Below, in pieces: positions 1 through 7,177 of a stretch of DNA of 9,511 nucleotides. The position numbers and the translations under genes are program-made. Each line of letters opens with the position of its first letter. Positions within the stretch are counted from its first letter, which is position 1. The DNA comes from an uncultured Lachnospiraceae bacterium (GTDB lineage Bacteria; Bacillota; Clostridia; Lachnospirales; Lachnospiraceae): the NCBI GenBank assembly GCA_910586095.1, contig CAJUHQ010000137.1:1-9511 (forward strand). The letters run 5' to 3'. Below the pieces are notes generated by a model. That model searched no databases, was not told the origin of the DNA, and was given only the letters and a program-made list of their open reading frames with translations.

Positions 1-108
1 GGACAGCGCAGCAAGTGCGCAGTCCTGATTGAAGATCGAGACTTTTACAGTAATATGAGCGATATTCATAATGCGGATTTTGTTCGCATTGCAGAAATGA
101 GGGAAACC
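1..108 (+). other. Open frame of unknown status, in phase with priA
   Basis: This stretch is an uninterrupted reading frame from the window edge into priA, in the same phase. It reads as plausible protein, with a run such as CAVLIEDRDFYSN and then DFVRIAEMR. The other two forward frames stop early, at TGA 26-28 and TGA 30-32, and could instead be the end of an upstream gene. Because frame 1 never stops before the PriA start, it is either an N-terminal extension of PriA, the tail of a protein fused to PriA, or non-coding leader that happens to stay open. In-frame ATG codons occur at 55 and 97. I do not recognise the peptide as part of a known family. Confidence 0.4.
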
Positions 109-2370
109 ATGATAGGCAAATTTGCAAATATTATAGTGGACATCTCTCATGAAAAAGTTGACAGACCTTTTCAGTATCGGATTCCTGAAACCTTAAAAGG
201 AAAACTGACTGTGGGAATGGCTGTAATGATACCGTTTGGAGTAAATAATAAACGGATCAAGGGCTATGTCATGGAGATAACCGACAAAGTTGAATATGAC
301 GAAAAGAAATTAAAAGAGGTCGATTCTATAGTAAAAGGAGGCATTAGTGCACAAAGTGATTCTCTGCGATTGGCAGGATGGATTAAGGAGCATTATGGTT
401 CTACAATGATTGCGGCGCTAAAGACAGTGCTTCCTGTGAGACGAAAATTAAAACAGGCAGTTAAAAATACAGTGATGTGTTGTGTGGATGCAAAAACAGC
501 GTATGATAAAGCACAGGAGTTTGCAGCAAAACATCAAAAAGCAAAAGCACGATTGATGGAGGCACTTTCTGCACAATCAATGTTGCCGCAGTCTTTAGTT
601 ACAGGGAAACTAAATATTACCACACAGACAATACAATCGCTAAAGAAGGAGGGATTGATTGAGGTCAAGTCAGAAGATTTCTACAGAAATCCACTTCCTA
701 ATCAGATCACTAAAGGATGGCAAAAACATCCAGCACGACAATTGTCTGCCAATCAAAGTGAGATCGTTGACAGCATAGCACACGATTTTGAGATGGGAAT
801 TCGACAGACATATTTATTACATGGTGTTACAGGAAGTGGCAAGACAGAGGTTTATATGGAGTTAATTGACAGAGTGATTGCTTGTGGGCAGCAGGCTATT
901 ATGCTAATTCCAGAGATTTCACTCACATACCAAACTCTTGTTCGATTTTACCAACGTTTTGGAGATAGAGTATCTGTGATGAACTCAAAGCTTTCTGCAG
1001 GGGAGCGTTCAGATCAATATGAGCGTGCCGCCAAAGGCAGCATTGATATTATGATAGGGCCGCGATCTGCGCTTTTTACTCCTTTTGCACATTTAGGTTT
1101 GATTATTATTGACGAGGAGCATGAGAGTAGTTATAAAAGTGAGAGTATGCCTAAATATCATGCGCGTGAAGTCGCAGAAGGGTTATGCCATATTAAAAAT
1201 GCAAGTTTGCTTTTAGGGTCTGCCACGCCGTCGCTCACATCTTACTACAGGGCAAAAAATGGAGAGATTAAGTTGTTTGTGCTAAAAGAACGATTAGCAG
1301 GAGGACAACTTCCACAAGTGTATGTGGAAGATTTGAGAAAAGAGCTTAAAAGTGGCAATCGTTCTATTTTTAGTAGACGGCTTCGCGCGTTGATAGAAGA
1401 TCGATTAAACAAGAAAGAACAAACAATGCTCTTTATCAATAGAAGAGGATATGCAGGTTTTGTGTCCTGTAGAACCTGTGGATATGTGATAAAGTGTCCA
1501 CACTGTGATGTCTCTTTATCGGAACATACAGATCACTATAAAAAGACAAGTAAACTAGTATGTCATTATTGTGGGTATGAAACGCCAAGTGTTACAGTCT
1601 GCCCACTGTGTGGTTCAAAGTATATAGCAGGCTTTAAAGCGGGGACTCAACAGATTGAAGATTTGTTGCACAAAGAGTTTCCAGCAGCGAAAGTACTTAG
1701 AATGGATGCCGATACCACTCGCAGAAAGGACAGTTATGAGCAGATTTTGTCTCAGTTTGCCAACGAGGAGGCAGATATTCTTGTAGGTACGCAAATGATC
1801 GTTAAAGGACATGATTTTGCAAAAGTAACTTTAGTAGGAATCCTCGCGGCTGATATGTCTCTTCATGCAGGTGATTACAGGGCAGGTGAGCGCACATTCC
1901 AACTGCTTACACAGGCAGCAGGGCGGGCAGGAAGAAGCGCATTGGCGGGGGAGGTTGTTATACAGACATATCAACCAGAACATTATACTATTTTACATGC
2001 TGCAAATCAGGATTATGAAGGATTTTATGAAGAAGAGTTATCGTATCGTGATTTAATGATGTATCCGCCGGTAGCGCATATGATGGCAGTATTAGTTGTT
2101 TCAACAGATGCTCAGACAGGAGAGTATCGCGCAAGGCAATTATCTGATAGGGCAAAGAACTGCCTCTCCGAAAAAAGGGCTGTAGTGATAGGACCTGCGG
2201 AAGCGTCAATCGGAAAAATAAATGATGTATATCGATATATTTTTTATGTGAAACATAGGGAATATCAAGTGCTCGTGGAGATTAGAGACACATTGGAGCA
2301 ATGGATGGATGAGATGCAATGGAGCACAGACAGCGTGCAGTTTGATTTTGATCCTATGAGTAGTTATTGA
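109..2370 (+). CDS. priA: Primosomal replication restart helicase PriA
   Basis: PriA is the superfamily 2, 3'-to-5' DNA helicase that recognises stalled forks and starts reassembly of the replisome. From the ATG at 109 it is 753 residues, a normal length. The N-terminal fork-binding domain begins FANIIVDISHEK. The helicase core has Walker A GVTGSGKT (about residues 239-246), the DEEH box (335-338), GSATPS (370-375) and the late helicase motif QAAGRAGRS (602-610). Between the helicase lobes, eight cysteines form the two zinc sites typical of PriA: CxxC pairs at about 454/457, 463/466, 485/488 and 498/501. The start at 109 is preferred because GAGGG at 99-103 lies five bases upstream and the family's N-terminus begins near here. 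The frame is open further upstream, with ATGs at 97 and 55, so the start is less certain than the identity. The def start follows after 20 bases. Confidence 0.96.
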   Translation: MIGKFANIIVDISHEKVDRPFQYRIPETLKGKLTVGMAVMIPFGVNNKRIKGYVMEITDKVEYDEKKLKEVDSIVKGGISAQSDSLRLAGWIKEHYGSTMIAALKTVLPVRRKLKQAVKNTVMCCVDAKTAYDKAQEFAAKHQKAKARLMEALSAQSMLPQSLVTGKLNITTQTIQSLKKEGLIEVKSEDFYRNPLPNQITKGWQKHPARQLSANQSEIVDSIAHDFEMGIRQTYLLHGVTGSGKTEVYMELIDRVIACGQQAIMLIPEISLTYQTLVRFYQRFGDRVSVMNSKLSAGERSDQYERAAKGSIDIMIGPRSALFTPFAHLGLIIIDEEHESSYKSESMPKYHAREVAEGLCHIKNASLLLGSATPSLTSYYRAKNGEIKLFVLKERLAGGQLPQVYVEDLRKELKSGNRSIFSRRLRALIEDRLNKKEQTMLFINRRGYAGFVSCRTCGYVIKCPHCDVSLSEHTDHYKKTSKLVCHYCGYETPSVTVCPLCGSKYIAGFKAGTQQIEDLLHKEFPAAKVLRMDADTTRRKDSYEQILSQFANEEADILVGTQMIVKGHDFAKVTLVGILAADMSLHAGDYRAGERTFQLLTQAAGRAGRSALAGEVVIQTYQPEHYTILHAANQDYEGFYEEELSYRDLMMYPPVAHMMAVLVVSTDAQTGEYRARQLSDRAKNCLSEKRAVVIGPAEASIGKINDVYRYIFYVKHREYQVLVEIRDTLEQWMDEMQWSTDSVQFDFDPMSSY

Positions 2371-2378
2371 GGAAAGGA
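2370..2378 (+). promoter_or_regulatory. Double ribosome binding site before def
   Basis: Two AGGA motifs (2370-2373 and 2375-2378) overlap and follow the priA stop codon. The second is 12 bases before the def ATG at 2391, which is long for a ribosome binding site. The first is six bases before another ATG at 2380, which opens a 17-codon out-of-frame reading frame ending at 2433. No other in-frame start near 2391 is better placed, so the site decides the def start only weakly. Confidence 0.5.
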
Positions 2379-2390
2379 AATGGTGTTGAC

Positions 2391-2882
2391 ATGGCAATCA
2401 GAACAATTAGAGAGATTGGAGATCCTGTATTAAATAAAGTATCTAAAGAAGTGAAGGAAATCACTCCAAGAATTCAGGAATTGATAGAAGATATGTTTGA
2501 GACAATGTATGAGGCGAACGGAGTGGGATTGGCGGCGCCACAAGTAGGTATTCTAAAAAGAATTGTAGTAATTGACACAACTGGAGAAGATCCGTTGTTG
2601 CTTATCAATCCTCGGATTGTTACATCTGAAGGGGAGCAGACAGGCAATGAGGCATGTCTAAGTGTACCTGGAAAGACAGGAGTAGTTACAAGACCTAACC
2701 ATGTAGTGGTGGCAGCGCAGAACGAAAATCTAGAATCTATAGAGATCGAAGGGGATGAACTGCTTGCAAGAGCGCTCTGCCATGAGATCGAGCATCTTGA
2801 TGGACATCTCTATGTTGAAAGGGTTGAGGGTAGTCTTAAGGATGTAGAGATGGAGGACGATGACGAGGAGGAAGAAGTTTAG
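2391..2882 (+). CDS. def: Peptide deformylase
   Basis: Def is the cytosolic metalloenzyme that removes the formyl group from the N-terminal methionine of new proteins at the ribosome exit. The 163-residue product has all three signature motifs: GVGLAAPQ (44-51), EACLS (87-91, whose Cys89 is a metal ligand) and HEIEH (131-135), which supplies the two histidine ligands and the catalytic glutamate. Motif 2 has Ala where the classical form EGCLS has Gly, a change that should not affect catalysis. The protein ends in an acidic tail: nine of the ten residues at 153-162 are Asp or Glu. The ATG at 2391 gives the usual N-terminus MAIRTIREIGDP. An in-frame TTG at 2367 overlaps the priA stop and has no suitable ribosome binding site. 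fmt follows after 17 bases, which fits the paired roles of the two enzymes. Confidence 0.96.
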   Translation: MAIRTIREIGDPVLNKVSKEVKEITPRIQELIEDMFETMYEANGVGLAAPQVGILKRIVVIDTTGEDPLLLINPRIVTSEGEQTGNEACLSVPGKTGVVTRPNHVVVAAQNENLESIEIEGDELLARALCHEIEHLDGHLYVERVEGSLKDVEMEDDDEEEEV

Positions 2883-2899
2883 AAGGAGTGTGCATGTGA
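2883..2899 (+). promoter_or_regulatory. fmt ribosome binding site with ATG-TGA start-stop
   Basis: AAGGAG at 2883-2888 is a strong ribosome binding site. Five bases after it comes ATG at 2894, followed at once by TGA (2897-2899), and then the ATG of fmt at 2900 in the same frame. The fmt ATG is 11 bases from the site. Initiation at 2894 would therefore end after one codon, immediately next to the fmt start. A second AGGAGG (2866-2871) lies within the end of def. Any regulatory effect is inference. Confidence 0.5.
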
Positions 2900-3835
2900 A
2901 TGAAAATTGTTTTTATGGGAACCCCTGACTATGCAGTGGAAGCATTAGAAGCGATTCTTGCGGCGGGACATACAATCACAGCGGTGGTGACTCAGCCAGA
3001 TAAGCCAAAGGGCAGAAGCGGGCAAATGCAGTTTCCTCCTGTAAAAGAATGTGCGATTCGGCATCAAATTCCGGTATATCAACCGCTAAAAATCAAAGCG
3101 CCAGATGCTGTGGAACAGCTTAGAACCTATGAGGCGGAAGTTTTTGTTGTGGCGGCGTTTGGGCAGATTCTGTCAAAAGAAATTCTTCAAATGCCCCGAT
3201 ATGGCTGTATCAATATCCATGCTTCTTTGTTGCCAAAATACAGAGGTGCAGCGCCAATCAATCAGTGTATTATAGATGGTGAGAAAGAGACAGGCGTCAC
3301 AATTATGCAGATGGATGAAGGGGTAGACAATGGAGATATCTTAACACAGAAAATTGTACCCATTGCCAAAAAAGAGACGGCTGGAAGTTTATTTGATAAA
3401 TTGGCGCAGGCAGGAGCACAACTGATTGTGGAGACATTACCTCTAATTGAACAGCAAACAATCACTCCTGTCAAACAGGATGAAAGTCAATCTTCTCATG
3501 TAAGAATGATGGATAAGTCTTTGGGAAAAATTGACTGGACAAAGGATGCAACATTTATAGAGCGACTTGTTCGCGGCTTAGATCCCTGGCCAAGTGCCTA
3601 TACATTGATGGAAGGCAAACATGTAAAACTCTGGGGTTGTGATGTGGTGTCAGCAGATGAAAAAAATATAGAAAAAGCGGGTACAATAGTAGAAGTTGCA
3701 AAGGATTATTTTGATGTGGCGTGTGGTGTGGGCAAACTTAGAGTTTATACATTGCAAATAGAAGGTAAAAAGCGCATGGATACTAGAAGTTTTTTACTTG
3801 GAAATCCATTGAATAAGGGCATGTGTTTAGGATAG
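2900..3835 (+). CDS. fmt: Methionyl-tRNA formyltransferase
   Basis: Fmt transfers a formyl group from 10-formyltetrahydrofolate to the amino group of methionyl-initiator tRNA, so that the tRNA can be used for bacterial initiation. The 311-residue product has the expected length and two domains. The N-terminal Rossmann-type catalytic domain begins MKIVFMGTPDYA and holds the folate-binding core NIHASLLPKYRG (105-116). Asn105, His107 and Asp143 (in GVDNGD) match the catalytic triad of the family. The C-terminal tRNA-binding domain begins around residue 205 and includes DPWPSAYT (228-235). A TGA directly upstream fixes the first possible in-frame ATG at 2900. Placement behind def is a common arrangement that joins formylation and deformylation in one transcript. 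No truncation or odd residue is apparent. Confidence 0.97.
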   Translation: MKIVFMGTPDYAVEALEAILAAGHTITAVVTQPDKPKGRSGQMQFPPVKECAIRHQIPVYQPLKIKAPDAVEQLRTYEAEVFVVAAFGQILSKEILQMPRYGCINIHASLLPKYRGAAPINQCIIDGEKETGVTIMQMDEGVDNGDILTQKIVPIAKKETAGSLFDKLAQAGAQLIVETLPLIEQQTITPVKQDESQSSHVRMMDKSLGKIDWTKDATFIERLVRGLDPWPSAYTLMEGKHVKLWGCDVVSADEKNIEKAGTIVEVAKDYFDVACGVGKLRVYTLQIEGKKRMDTRSFLLGNPLNKGMCLG

Positions 3836-3856
3836 TATGGAAAAAGGAGAATAGGT

Positions 3857-4543
3857 ATGTATTTTGATTGGACCTATATACTGGTGCTAATAGGCGCTGT
3901 GCTTAGTATGATTGCATCGTACAGAGTCAGTGCAACGTTTAAAAAATATGACAGACAAAGGAGTATGTCAGGCATGACAGGTGCTCAGACGGCAGAGACA
4001 ATCCTTCGGACAAACGGGATCTATGATGTGCGAGTAGAACATATTCGTGGAGAGTTGACAGATCACTATGATCCTTTATCAAAGGTGGTAAGGCTTTCTG
4101 ATAGTGTATATTACTCCACATCTGTGGCGGCTGTTGGTGTGGCGGCACATGAGTGTGGGCATGTTATGCAGCATCATGAGAATTATGCACCGCTCAAGAT
4201 TCGTACAGCGCTTGTACCTGCTGCTAATATTGGATCTAGAGTGGGAATTCCTATTATATTATTGGGAATTGTATTAGGCAGTAATCCTATTTTGGTCAAT
4301 ATTGGTATATGGGTGTTTGCGTTGGCAGTATTGTTTCAAATTGTTACGCTTCCAGTAGAGTTTAATGCCTCAAGCAGAGCACTTGCATGTGTGGAGCAGT
4401 GTGGTGTTGTCACCAGCGCAGAACGAAAGATGAGTGCGAAAGTGCTAAAGGCAGCGGCATATACGTATGTGGCAGCAGCGGCCGCATCCATTTTGCAACT
4501 TTTGCGTCTGCTTCTTTTGTTTGGAAATCGAAATCGTTCATAA
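3857..4543 (+). CDS. Membrane zinc metallopeptidase, YugP family
   Basis: This 228-residue membrane protein belongs to the neutral zinc metallopeptidase family typified by Bacillus YugP (zinc peptidase family 2 of Pfam). The zinc motif HECGH is at residues 98-102, inside AAHECGHVMQHHENYAPLKIR spread over 96-116. A later glutamate in LPVEFNAS (Glu169) is a reasonable third zinc ligand. Hydrophobic segments at about 5-22, 118-140, 146-166 and 204-222 suggest three or four membrane helices around the active site. Substrates of the family are poorly known, so the role is unassigned; quality control of membrane proteins is only a possibility. AAGGAGA at 3844-3850, six bases before the ATG, supports the start. 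It lies 21 bases after fmt, and a gap of about 105 bases follows. Confidence 0.9.
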   Translation: MYFDWTYILVLIGAVLSMIASYRVSATFKKYDRQRSMSGMTGAQTAETILRTNGIYDVRVEHIRGELTDHYDPLSKVVRLSDSVYYSTSVAAVGVAAHECGHVMQHHENYAPLKIRTALVPAANIGSRVGIPIILLGIVLGSNPILVNIGIWVFALAVLFQIVTLPVEFNASSRALACVEQCGVVTSAERKMSAKVLKAAAYTYVAAAAASILQLLRLLLLFGNRNRS

Positions 4544-4648
4544 GCATAAAAAAAGATTGATTCTTTGATGGTTTTTGAAATCTTGTATGCGCATTTTTAC
4601 AAGAAAACGTTTTGTCAAATAGGTATATTTACAAGTAGGAGGAGGAAG
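4544..4648 (+). promoter_or_regulatory. Longest intergenic gap, with possible promoter for rsmB
   Basis: This AT-rich gap separates the peptidase gene from rsmB. A possible sigma-A type promoter is TTGAAA at 4575-4580 and TACAAG at 4598-4603, with 17 bases between them. The -35 matches consensus in five of six bases and the -10 in four of six, so the call is weak. The 8-base sequence TTTACAAG occurs twice, at 4596-4603 and 4628-4635, the first copy covering the proposed -10. AGGAGGAGG at 4637-4645 is the rsmB ribosome binding site. No convincing terminator hairpin with a U-run was found, so readthrough from upstream is likely. Confidence 0.3.
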
Positions 4649-6064
4649 ATGGAGCGGGAAGGTAAGGGATATAACACCAAGGTCAACTTGCGCTTGATTG
4701 TATTAGAGATGCTTCTGACAGAAGGAACGTATTCTAATATAATCGTGCGCGAGGTGTTAAATAAATATAATTATCTTTTGCAGCAGCAGAAATCTTTTAT
4801 AAAGCGACTTTATGAGGGAACAGTAGAGCGGCGTATAGAACTAGACTATGTGATTAACCAGTATTCTAAAGTAAAGACAGACAAAATGAAGCCTGTGATA
4901 TGTGCAATTATGCGAATGGGCGTGTATCAGATTCTGTATATGTCCGCTGTGCCTGATGCGTCCGCTTGTGATGAGGCCGTCAAGCTTGCACAGAGAAAAG
5001 GATTCTCATCGCTCAAGGGTTTTGTAAATGGAGTTTTGCGAAATATTGCGCGCAACAAAGGACAAATTTCCTATCCAAATCTTTCTGTACAGTACTCGAT
5101 GCCAGAGTGGATTGTAGATTTATGGACGGATCAGATCGGTGCAGAAAAAGTACAATGTGTGCTAAAAAGCCTGCTTGTAGAACGTCCTGTGACCATCAGA
5201 GTTCGTGATATTGAAGAGGAAGTAGGAATTGGAACAGATGCCCTTGTCAGTGCGATTGACCAGGCATTGCAAAAGCAAGGAGGAAGGATGGAGCCACATC
5301 CATATCTGCCCTATGCCTATCAGATTTATAAGACAGATGATCTTACCAAACTTCCATTTTATGAGCATGGTGGTTTTGTGGTTCAGGATATTAGCTCAAT
5401 GCTTGCCGTAGAGGCATTAGACATTAAAAATATGTCAATAGATAAAGAGTACGATATTTTCAAGGCTGTTGATATCTGTGCAGCACCTGGTGGTAAATCG
5501 ATGTTGCTTGGTGATTTGCTGGATAGGGAGGGCATAGAGCGATATGCTATTTGGATTCGCGATATTTCTGAAAAAAAACTAGCAGTTACAAAGGACAATC
5601 TGAGACGCTGCAAAGTGGACAACGGCATTGTACAATTGTGGGATGCTTTAGAAATAGACAAAGAATTTGTAGAAAATATGGATATTGTCATTGCGGATGT
5701 ACCTTGTTCGGGGCTAGGAGTTATCGGGAAAAAACGTGATATCAAATATCATGTCACTCCAAAGGCAATAGAAGATATTATAGAGCTTCAAAAAGGTATC
5801 CTTCGCATTGCTGCGTCCTATGTGAAACCAGGTGGGAAACTGTTGTTTAGTACATGCACTATTAATTGTGAAGAAAATGAAAAACAATATGAGTGGATAC
5901 AACAGGAGTTAAAATTAGTACCTGTCTCATTAGATAGCGCATTGCCGTCGTGTCTACATACAGATACAACGGCAAAAGGATATTTGCAATTGTTGCCAGG
6001 CATGCATCATGCAGATGGATTTTTTATCAGTATATTTGAAAAACCTGTATCTAAAAGAGAGTAG
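4649..6064 (+). CDS. rsmB: 16S rRNA (cytosine-967-C5)-methyltransferase RsmB
   Basis: RsmB uses S-adenosylmethionine to methylate C5 of cytosine 967 (E. coli numbering) in 16S rRNA. The product is 471 residues, slightly longer than usual. The N-terminal part (about 10-140) is a NusB-like RNA-binding helical domain, ending in the typical GFVNGVLRNIARN. The C-terminal Rossmann domain has the SAM-binding motif ICAAPGGKS (276-284), the acidic motif RDIS (304-307), ADVPCSGLG (349-357) with Cys353, and STC (401-403) with Cys403. The two cysteines are those used in the covalent mechanism of m5C methyltransferases. The ATG at 4649 is chosen because AGGAGG (4637-4642) is six bases upstream and the NusB-like domain begins there. 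An earlier in-frame start at 4565 would add 28 unlikely residues and has no ribosome binding site. Confidence 0.93.
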   Translation: MEREGKGYNTKVNLRLIVLEMLLTEGTYSNIIVREVLNKYNYLLQQQKSFIKRLYEGTVERRIELDYVINQYSKVKTDKMKPVICAIMRMGVYQILYMSAVPDASACDEAVKLAQRKGFSSLKGFVNGVLRNIARNKGQISYPNLSVQYSMPEWIVDLWTDQIGAEKVQCVLKSLLVERPVTIRVRDIEEEVGIGTDALVSAIDQALQKQGGRMEPHPYLPYAYQIYKTDDLTKLPFYEHGGFVVQDISSMLAVEALDIKNMSIDKEYDIFKAVDICAAPGGKSMLLGDLLDREGIERYAIWIRDISEKKLAVTKDNLRRCKVDNGIVQLWDALEIDKEFVENMDIVIADVPCSGLGVIGKKRDIKYHVTPKAIEDIIELQKGILRIAASYVKPGGKLLFSTCTINCEENEKQYEWIQQELKLVPVSLDSALPSCLHTDTTAKGYLQLLPGMHHADGFFISIFEKPVSKRE

Positions 6065-6101
6065 AATCCACAATATAAAGTATGTTGTGTTTGGACAGTA
6101 T

Positions 6102-6107
6102 AGGAGG
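6102..6107 (+). promoter_or_regulatory. Ribosome binding site deciding the rlmN TTG start
   Basis: AGGAGG lies in the 55-base gap after rsmB. The only in-frame start codon downstream before the conserved RlmN region is TTG at 6120, with a spacing of 12 bases. An in-frame GTG at 6087 and an ATG at 6009 inside rsmB have no such site. Confidence 0.6.
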
Positions 6108-6119
6108 AAATTTTCCAGA

Positions 6120-7175
6120 TTGGATAAAAAAGTAGATCAAATAGAGATAAAATCGCTCACACTACCAGAATTATTGGTAGAAATGGAGCGAATGGGAGAA
6201 AGGCCATTTCGTGCAAAGCAGCTTTATGAATGGATGCATGTAAAGATGGCGCGCAGCTATGATGAGATGACCAACATTCCTAAAGAATTGAAGGAGAAAC
6301 TAAAACAAAATTACAGCTATACCGCTCTGACAGAGGTACAAGTACAAGTTTCAAAGATAGATGGTACTAGAAAATATCTTTTTGCGCTGTCAGATGGTAA
6401 TCTTGTGGAAAGTGTATGGATGCAATATCATCATGGCAACTCTGTGTGTATCTCATCACAGGTAGGCTGTCGCATGGGATGTCGGTTCTGTGCCTCAACA
6501 CTTGCTGGATTGGTACGAAATCTCACTCCTGCTGAAATGTTAGATCAAATATATGCAATTTCGCGAACTACAGACAAACGCGTATCTAATGTAGTGGTAA
6601 TGGGGACAGGAGAACCACTTGACAATTATGAGAATTTGCTTGCGTTTATACATCTTTTGACAGATGAAAATGGTTTGCATATTAGTCAGCGCAATGTCAC
6701 TGTGTCTACGTGTGGCATTGTAGAGAATATAAGGCGGTTGGCTGATGAGGATCTACAAATCACGCTGGCTTTGTCGCTACATGCTTCCACACAAGAAAAG
6801 CGGCAACAACTGATGCCAATAGCCACAAAATATTCTATTGATGAGGTGATAGATGCCTGTCGATATTATTTTCAGAAAACAGGAAGGCGCATTACTTTTG
6901 AATATAGTCTTGTGAGAGGAGTCAATGACACAACTACAGATGCAGAGCAGCTTTGCAGACTGGTTAGAGATCTGAATTGCCATGTCAATCTGATTCCTAT
7001 CAATCCAATAAAAGAGCGCAGTTATAAGGAATCACAACGACGTGATATATTAAATTTTCAAAATAAACTTGAAAAAAACCAGATAAATGCTACTATAAGA
7101 AGGGAAATGGGCAGAGATATTGATGGTGCTTGTGGACAACTACGCATAAAAGCATTGGGATCAAGGGAGGTATAA
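6120..7175 (+). CDS. rlmN: Dual-specificity RNA methyltransferase RlmN (radical SAM)
   Basis: RlmN is a radical SAM enzyme that makes 2-methyladenosine at A2503 of 23S rRNA and, in studied cases, at A37 of some tRNAs. From the TTG at 6120 the product is 351 residues, a typical length. The N-terminal accessory domain has RPFRAKQLYEWMH (28-40). The iron-sulfur cluster cysteines are C117, C121 and C124 in CRMGCRFC. Cys110, seven residues before the first of these, and Cys338 in DGACGQL match the two conserved cysteines of the methyl-transfer mechanism. GTGEP (162-166) and the segment LALSLHAST (216-224) are also present. Starting at ATG 6009 would give 388 residues but would overlap rsmB by 56 bases and add an unconserved leader, so the TTG is preferred. 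The frame ends two bases before the phosphatase start. Confidence 0.93.
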   Translation: MDKKVDQIEIKSLTLPELLVEMERMGERPFRAKQLYEWMHVKMARSYDEMTNIPKELKEKLKQNYSYTALTEVQVQVSKIDGTRKYLFALSDGNLVESVWMQYHHGNSVCISSQVGCRMGCRFCASTLAGLVRNLTPAEMLDQIYAISRTTDKRVSNVVVMGTGEPLDNYENLLAFIHLLTDENGLHISQRNVTVSTCGIVENIRRLADEDLQITLALSLHASTQEKRQQLMPIATKYSIDEVIDACRYYFQKTGRRITFEYSLVRGVNDTTTDAEQLCRLVRDLNCHVNLIPINPIKERSYKESQRRDILNFQNKLEKNQINATIRREMGRDIDGACGQLRIKALGSREV

Positions 7176-7177
7176 AC

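Noticed and set aside
2386..2391. Perfect TTGACA -35 sequence at the def start
   Set aside because: No -10-like hexamer lies 16-18 bases downstream, and the site overlaps the start codon of def.
2651..2665. EACLS instead of EGCLS in deformylase motif 2
   Set aside because: The metal-binding Cys and all other motifs are intact, and this position tolerates Ala in the family, so it is not evidence of altered function.
4548..4580. Possible terminator after the zinc peptidase gene
   Set aside because: Only a short AAAGA/TCTTT pairing is visible, with no GC-rich stem followed by a U-run.
5571..5578. A run of eight A in rsmB that includes A AAA AAA in phase
   Set aside because: The -1 frame has no nearby stop and would destroy the catalytic motifs, so it looks like chance; it also warns that such A-runs do occur in this genome without purpose.
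5383..5745. A 120-codon - strand frame opposite rsmB
   Set aside because: It overlaps the conserved SAM-binding core of rsmB and shows no motif or ribosome binding site of its own.
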